Positions 61,020-64,000 of a DNA stretch of 64,000 nucleotides are shown one piece after another. Under the pieces are notes generated by a model, which had not been told where the DNA came from, did not search any database, and worked only from the letters and a program-made list of their open reading frames with translations. Position 1 is the first letter of the stretch. Each line of letters opens with the position of its first letter. The translations under genes were made by a program, and so were the position numbers. Origin of the DNA: Anaerobacillus sp. CMMVII (GTDB lineage: Bacteria > Bacillota > Bacilli > Bacillales > Anaerobacillaceae); the NCBI RefSeq assembly GCF_025377685.1, contig NZ_JACEHK010000001.1, positions 426,885 through 490,884 on the forward strand, in the 5' to 3' direction.

Positions 61020-61039
61020 TTAATCAAACGTTTGATTAA
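61020..61039. repeat. 20-bp palindrome family, copy 7
   Basis: Exact TTAATCAAACGTTTGATTAA. Confidence 0.85.
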
Positions 61040-61068
61040 TTTTACCTTTTTGGCTTTTAGTGGAATTC

Positions 61069-61149
61069 AGGGGACGGTCCTGCCGCTTCCTCGAGGCTAC
61101 ATACACATTAATGAAGCAGCAGAACCGTCCCCGCGCTTCCCCACGCTTC
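61069..61149. repeat. Composite REP-2 (inverted pair)
   Basis: ggggacggtcctgccgcttcc followed 40 bases later by the inverted gaagcagcagaaccgtcccc, forming a long imperfect hairpin. It ends on the stop codon of a minus-strand short frame at 61148. Confidence 0.7.
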
Positions 61150-61261
61150 ATTTTTTTCTTTTTCTATTTTTGTATAAGTATATGAGGACTGAAACAATAG
61201 TTATCTTAAGTATGAGGTAACAGAAAAAGAATAATAGCTGATCTTTAATGTAATTTATCAA
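61148..61261 (-). CDS. Small membrane protein (37 aa)
   Basis: A 37-residue frame from TTG with a consensus AAGGAGGGG. One membrane helix (LLFFFCYLILKITIVSVLIY) and a strongly basic tail (KNRKRKK). Its stop abuts a REP-2 element. Probably real on the strength of the ribosome site; function unknown. Confidence 0.5.
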   Translation of the reverse strand: MINYIKDQLLFFFCYLILKITIVSVLIYLYKNRKRKK

Positions 61262-61417
61262 GCTATTCCCCTCCTTATCATTATTATTTCGCTATTCGAA
61301 GTGAATTTCCCTTTTATTTTAAAAGTTTTAATTTATCCAAAGAAGAACCGTTACGACACTGCGAGGATTTTTATACTAAAATATGGTATACTAAGGGTAA
61401 TGATAGGAGGTTATGAT

Positions 61418-62812
61418 ATGAGCCAAAATCAATTTTTGCTACATGATCATCAAACACCGATCCGCCTGCAAGCAGAGAGAGTCGCACTGTATCGACAAGG
61501 CGAGATAATTGAAGCTTATAATGAAAAAAATGAGGTTTATTATTTGTTTTTCTATAAATGCAAGTTTCTTACCGCTGCTAAGCCAAACAGACTCAGACGC
61601 AAGTCTTACATTGAGCATGCTTTTAAAAAAGGTATGGTCTTTCAAGCGCCACATCCGTTTATCAGCCAAATACTTTCGACTAATGACTCTTTCCATATCC
61701 TCAGTCTCCAACAATTAGTAAAAAAACTTACTGCTACTTACACCCCACAAGAAAAGGTATTCATCCTAACCTTCTTTGAATCGTTCTTTCCAAAAAAGCA
61801 TTTGTTTACTGAAATGACTTCGACCTTTTATGAATATCGCCGCAACGGGCAGATGTTTTTGGGCTACCAAATTGTTCGCATTTTAATGGATTTTGCTCCG
61901 AAAAATAGTTTGGTGAAACAGCTTGCTAGCGATGTGAATTTTAGTAAATATACTACTCTTTATAACCAAAACTCCAAAGAGATTATTGCAAAAGATCATA
62001 TCTTTGTTGAAAAGACACTTTATGCCCAGATAGAAAACGAGCAATGTTTTCTTCAGCTTGCCGCTCACCTTAAAAAAGAGTTCCGCTGGCTCGATTTGAT
62101 TGCTTTATATCTAACTAAATTAGCAAACACTCCTTCTACTGCTTATTATCAGCCACTAATCAATTTGCTTGAACATCATTTTAATAAACAAGAAATTGAA
62201 TTGATCCTTGAACAGCTTTCCTGCCAACTACCTACGTTTCTCCCATTGCAACAAGATTTATTTAATTACTATGTACAAACGCATAACGTTGAGGCTGTTT
62301 TAAAGATGATGAAAACTCATCACTTTAAGCTAACTAGCACTCAAGCACGGACTCTAGGCGACATACTTGAACAGATAGATGTTGATGCCGAAGTTATACA
62401 TCCAGAATTGCTAACGACGTTGTTGAAAGCAGTACTGAAACACTTTCCGCAAAAAGCTGAGCAGTTACTTACGAAATACGTCATCGCATTACTTAAAACA
62501 CAGGAACTATCCTATATCAAAGATTGGCTCAATTCGTTTAAAGAAGATCATAAAAATCTACAGATCATAAGAAAAATTGATACAATGCAACGTCTAAATG
62601 ACAACCTCGAGGACATGTATTCACTTGGGGAATTATATTATCAATTAAAACAGCATGAAAAAGCGGTTGAATGCTTCAGCTGGGAAATGGAGTTAAATCC
62701 GACTGACCCAAAACCATTACAATGGTTAGCAAAGCTCTATCGGGAAATGGGAATGGAGCATCAATCAGAAGGCTACCGCCAGCTCTGTATCAACATTCAA
62801 AAACGGGCGTAA
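61418..62812 (+). CDS. TPR-containing hypothetical protein
   Basis: A 464-residue soluble protein; the ATG at 61418 follows ATAGGAGG. It is mostly helical; the C-terminus has a clear TPR pair (LEDMYSLGELYYQLKQHEKA, then ECFSWEMELNPTDPKPLQWL). The middle is likely degenerate helical repeats. Such proteins act as scaffolds in protein interactions; partner unknown. Confidence 0.75.
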   Translation: MSQNQFLLHDHQTPIRLQAERVALYRQGEIIEAYNEKNEVYYLFFYKCKFLTAAKPNRLRRKSYIEHAFKKGMVFQAPHPFISQILSTNDSFHILSLQQLVKKLTATYTPQEKVFILTFFESFFPKKHLFTEMTSTFYEYRRNGQMFLGYQIVRILMDFAPKNSLVKQLASDVNFSKYTTLYNQNSKEIIAKDHIFVEKTLYAQIENEQCFLQLAAHLKKEFRWLDLIALYLTKLANTPSTAYYQPLINLLEHHFNKQEIELILEQLSCQLPTFLPLQQDLFNYYVQTHNVEAVLKMMKTHHFKLTSTQARTLGDILEQIDVDAEVIHPELLTTLLKAVLKHFPQKAEQLLTKYVIALLKTQELSYIKDWLNSFKEDHKNLQIIRKIDTMQRLNDNLEDMYSLGELYYQLKQHEKAVECFSWEMELNPTDPKPLQWLAKLYREMGMEHQSEGYRQLCINIQKRA

Positions 62813-62818
62813 TAGTAT

Positions 62819-63025
62819 CTAGCTTGTCTTTTTTTTCATTAGGTTTGTTTTACGATTTAACGCAGCGGCAAGTAAGTCGTCAAATTGCAGCTTGCTGTCT
62901 GCTTTTGATGAAGGGCAAGTGTTGTTTAGTACTTGTAGCCTGTGGCGTTGGTCAGTACTTGCTTGTATTTGACTTGCGCTAGTTATAGATGATTGTCTTC
63001 GGAAATACATTACAGTTGAGTTCAT
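62819..63025 (-). CDS. Candidate small basic protein (68 aa)
   Basis: A 68-residue minus-strand frame with TTAGGAGAAGAAC before the ATG. Composition is polar and basic (MNSTVMYFRRQSSITSASQI, AAALNRKTNLMKKKTS at the end). It fills the gap between two plus-strand genes and has no recognisable domain. Could be a real small gene or chance frame. Confidence 0.35.
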   Translation of the reverse strand: MNSTVMYFRRQSSITSASQIQASTDQRHRLQVLNNTCPSSKADSKLQFDDLLAAALNRKTNLMKKKTS

Positions 63026-63216
63026 GTTCTTCTCCTAAGTTTACGGATTGTCTTCAAATATCTATACGAATGTAACTTATTTTTTAGAGGGGATTCTCTA
63101 GTAAACTAATAGAAGGGAAACCGTAGACCTTTGTTGAATGTAAAGGCTAACGAATCAATTAAGCTATGGTGGGCTTGTATGAAACAAAAGATCAATAGTA
63201 ACTGGAGGAAGAAATA

Positions 63217-63426
63217 TTGTTCAATGGAATTGTCTTTATTATTATCATCGCAATTGTTACGTTTACAGCCAGTAAAGTTAGCTTAGAGTATGGATTTAAT
63301 GCTCTTTTATTGAGTTTTATTTTCTTTAACTTTTATTTGCTACTCCATATTAATAAGATTAAAAAGAAAAAAGCTCGTAACTATAATCAATTAGCCGCCA
63401 TTAACTGGTGGCTATTGTTCATTTAA
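63217..63426 (+). CDS. Small two-helix membrane protein
   Basis: A 69-residue protein from TTG with GGAGGAAG upstream. Two hydrophobic segments, then a basic stretch (KIKKKKARN). The 3' end covers a hairpin (agccgcc...ggtggct), which might attenuate the following sigma gene. Function unknown. Confidence 0.5.
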   Translation: MFNGIVFIIIIAIVTFTASKVSLEYGFNALLLSFIFFNFYLLLHINKIKKKKARNYNQLAAINWWLLFI

Positions 63427-63488
63427 TTTTAATTTTTTGTAACGAAACCTGTTTTTTTCGGATATATAGGGCGAAAGGAGGGGGAAAT

Positions 63489-63977
63489 TTGAGAGATCTT
63501 TCTGAGATTTATCAACAATATGCGAATGATGTACTGAAGTATTTAATGTGTCTCTGTCATGATGCTGACTTGTCAGAGGAACTAACACAAGAGACCTTTT
63601 TTCAAGCGGTGAAATCAATTGAAAGATACAACGGTGAATGTAAGATGTCGGTCTGGTTGTGTCAAATTGCAAAGCACTCCTATTATAAGTATTTGGAAAA
63701 GGATCATAAGCAAAAGAAACAACAATGGAATTCACAAGAAACCATTTCTTTTACGACACCAGAGTCTGAATTGATCCGTTCTGAGGATAAGATGTCTTTG
63801 TACCGTAAAATACACTTACTTAACGACCCTTATAAAGAGGTTTTCCTATTAAGAACTTTAGGTGATCTTAGTTTCAGAGAGATTGGTGAGATCCAAGAGA
63901 AAAATGAAAACTGGGCAAGGGTTACTTTTTATCGAGCGAAATTGAAATTACAAGAAGGGGGTTATGACCGTGCGTAA
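63489..63977 (+). CDS. ECF-type RNA polymerase sigma factor
   Basis: A 162-residue sigma factor. The TTG at 63489 is used because AAAGGAGGGGG lies immediately upstream and residues before it are not sigma-like. Region 2: YQQYANDVLKYLMCLCHDAD and LSEELTQETFFQAVKSIERY; region 4: DPYKEVFLLRTLGDLSFREI and ENWARVTFYRAKLKL. The next gene starts inside its 3' end. Third ECF sigma in the window. Confidence 0.9.
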   Translation: MRDLSEIYQQYANDVLKYLMCLCHDADLSEELTQETFFQAVKSIERYNGECKMSVWLCQIAKHSYYKYLEKDHKQKKQQWNSQETISFTTPESELIRSEDKMSLYRKIHLLNDPYKEVFLLRTLGDLSFREIGEIQEKNENWARVTFYRAKLKLQEGGYDRA

Positions 63978-64000
63978 TCAATGTGGAATTGTTCGTGATT
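63964..64000 (+). CDS. Anti-sigma factor, N-terminus (partial)
   Basis: An ATG overlapping the sigma gene by 14 nt starts MTVRNQCGIVRD and runs off the window. A Cys followed by I-V-x-D near the N-terminus is typical of zinc-finger (zf-HC2) anti-sigma factors that pair with ECF sigma genes. The rest is not visible. Confidence 0.55.
   Translation, partial: MTVRNQCGIVRD

Overview
This window looks like a chromosomal segment of a low-GC, endospore-forming-type Bacillaceae bacterium. The reasons are the AT-rich sequence, strong AAGGAGG ribosome binding sites with ATG/TTG/GTG starts, Bacillus-type families (DUF3231, YndM/DUF2512, CBO0543, lmo0937 family, RlmCD, a guanidine riboswitch with paired SMR genes), and Bacillaceae-style intergenic repeats. 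The genus cannot be fixed from sequence alone; an alkaliphilic or facultatively anaerobic Bacillus relative is a guess. There are no rRNA or tRNA genes, no CRISPR array, and no intact transposase or prophage.

Layout. 0-8 kb: the 3' end of a diacylglycerol kinase gene, a membrane metallophosphoesterase, a DUF3231 gene broken by a 14-bp tandem duplication, small membrane/lipoprotein genes, a first ECF sigma/anti-sigma pair and a DUF1835 protein. 8-16 kb: a repeat-dense gap, a second ECF sigma/anti-sigma (DUF4179-like) pair, rlmCD, and a run of small genes whose 5' ends look damaged. 16.2-21.1 kb: a compact six-gene redox operon: NarI/DsrM-like cytochrome b, Nas-type molybdopterin oxidoreductase, four-cluster ferredoxin-like subunit, Tat-type Rieske protein, small membrane protein and truncated globin. 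This is the most interesting coherent system in the window. 21-27 kb: Mrp/SalA-like ATPase, a DUF123 GIY-YIG protein, an ASCH protein and a GntP permease. 27-33.6 kb: an MBOAT/DHHW acetylation pair, a methyltransferase, a ParA relic, VanZ, CBO0543, and a guanidine-I riboswitch controlling two SMR exporters. 33.6-34.3 kb: a non-coding 52-bp tandem array. 34.4-43 kb: an icd-type gene, TetR plus an ABC exporter, a two-domain DUF3231 protein and surface proteins. 43.5-48.6 kb: a two-component system, a PadR/HAAS pair and a lipoprotein. 48.8-58.7 kb: small membrane proteins, an HpaB-type monooxygenase, a GntR-controlled ABC operon, an MFS transporter and an RDD protein. 59-64 kb: a BsuPI-type lipoprotein, a beta-propeller protein, a TPR protein, and a third ECF sigma gene followed by the start of its anti-sigma gene.

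Two window-wide patterns dominate. First, at least eleven frameshifts are all repairable by adding one base to a mononucleotide run, including in an isocitrate dehydrogenase gene and twice in one ABC permease gene. This one-sided pattern suggests homopolymer undercalling in the read data at least as much as real gene decay. Second, intergenic space is packed with several families of palindromic repeats: a 52-bp GGGGTCTGACCCC REP, a GGGGACGGTTCT REP, a 20-bp TTAATCAAACGTTTGATTAA palindrome, long-hairpin MITE-like elements, and a GTCTAGC...GCGCTTGCGC element. Several REPs lie at gene 3' ends and supply the last codons and the stop.
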